Source: CAVTWD01 sp963738325
GTDB lineage: Bacteria > Actinomycetota > Acidimicrobiia > Acidimicrobiales > Ilumatobacteraceae
Direction of reading: 5' to 3'
Assembly (NCBI GenBank): GCA_963738325.1
Contig: CAVTWD010000008.1
Location: 310,001 to 374,000, forward strand
Length of the DNA: 64,000 nt
Shown: piece after piece, positions 63,630 to 64,000 of the stretch
Numbering within the stretch: position 1 is the stretch's first letter
Layout: each line of letters begins with the position of its first letter
Position numbers and translations under genes: made by a program
Notes under the pieces: generated by a model
Database searches by the model: none
The model's input: only the letters and a program-made list of their open reading frames with translations
Told to the model about the DNA's origin: nothing

Positions 63630-64000
63630 CTACAGGCCTGGCGTGGCTGTCAGCCTTCCGGTGTCGACTGCTTGGCGGAAGGTGGCGTAGTCGTGCTCGT
63701 TCTGGTCGGCGTAGGACTCGGCGAACGTCGCCATGGCCCGGTCGAAGGTGTCTCCGGCGCCGAGGTAGCTGCCGATGGCGACGGCGTCACCGGAGCGGGC
63801 GTGGGCTTTCGCCAACGTCCAGCCACAGATCTCGGCGTAGATCCTCAGAACTCGGGGGTCCATGGTCTCGATCTCGGCCGAGAACTTGCTGTCCCACAAT
63901 TGTCGGACGTAGAAGTCGCGTTCGACGCCGTCGATGCCGGTGACACGGACCCAGCCGAGCATGATGTCGCTCGCCGCCTGCATGAGCCGTTGGCCCTCCA
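63630..64000 (-). CDS. DUF2252 family protein, copy 2 (partial at window edge)
   Basis: About the last 123 residues of a paralogue of the protein at 36580-38007: GQRLMQAASDIMLGW, then CGWTLAKAHARSGDAVAIG and FAESYADQNEHDYATF, ending in GRLTATPGL. The frame remains open through the window edge. It is upstream of the truncated aquaporin on the same strand. Confidence 0.88.
   Translation of the reverse strand, partial: EGQRLMQAASDIMLGWVRVTGIDGVERDFYVRQLWDSKFSAEIETMDPRVLRIYAEICGWTLAKAHARSGDAVAIGSYLGAGDTFDRAMATFAESYADQNEHDYATFRQAVDTGRLTATPGL

Noticed and set aside
1..64000. CRISPR arrays, rRNA genes, riboswitches and complete insertion sequences
   Set aside because: No regularly spaced repeats, rRNA-like blocks, recognisable aptamers or transposase motifs were seen on either strand.

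Overview
The window is GC-rich, densely coded DNA from an actinomycete-like bacterium. The evidence is strong third-position GC with long antisense shadow frames, many GTG starts, and a typical actinobacterial gene repertoire: a class-I P450, an LLM-type flavin oxidoreductase, PapA-like and WS/DGAT-like acyltransferases, MalT-type LuxR (LAL) regulators, DUF2550, DUF4239 and SHOCT proteins, and an O-acetylhomoserine sulfhydrylase paired with a CoA-binding protein. Class Acidimicrobiia is my guess; no rRNA or marker gene is present to prove it. There is no CRISPR array, rRNA or intact transposase.

Layout. 0-11 kb: mixed lipid and redox metabolism (SDR, LLM oxidoreductase, methyltransferase, enoyl-CoA hydratase, TauE/SafE exporter with divergent LysR, P450, HTTM pair, a decayed LuxR gene, VOC protein, LapA-like protein). 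11-18.9 kb: ClC channel, sulfhydrylase and CoA-binding protein (heavily frameshifted), OsmC, a flavoprotein monooxygenase and cytochrome bd oxidase cydAB. 18.9-25.4 kb: a minus-strand operon of GMC oxidoreductase, GH63-type glucosidase, SDR and type-II NADH dehydrogenase, preceded by a palindromic cluster of GGATGA half-sites that resemble MalT boxes. 25.6-34.9 kb: two paralogous LAL regulators enclosing a DUF1269 protein, a PapA-like acyltransferase, an AraC regulator and two AhpD-like proteins. 35-40 kb: an NTF2-GNAT-PRMT-DUF2252 operon next to SHOCT and SDR genes. 40-51.8 kb: an envelope and stress block (arylsulfatase, DUF1269 paralogues, aquaporins, DUF2550, two bestrophin-like DUF4239 proteins, YggT) in which a TATCC..ATTCGGCA element recurs in at least five places. 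52-64 kb: a mosaic tract that starts at an orphan tRNA-Glu 3' fragment and holds truncated WS/DGAT and aldo/keto reductase pieces, an SNF2 helicase, Hsp20 with a divergent winged-helix regulator, an MNT/HEPN pair, and a second, damaged copy of the glucosidase/GMC genes followed by truncated aquaporin and DUF2252 genes.

How the genes may work together. The GMC enzyme, glucosidase and SDR look like a sugar-release and oxidation cassette. Its reducing power could pass through the co-operonic NDH-2 to quinone and then to the convergently placed bd oxidase. The LAL regulator next door is the natural candidate controller.

Quality caveat. At least fifteen genes are split by single-base frame changes, densest at 12.6-14.9 kb, while many 750-900-codon genes are intact. 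Homopolymer or indel errors of a long-read assembly explain much of this, so broken genes should not be read as biological pseudogenes unless truncation, rather than a frame change, is the evidence.
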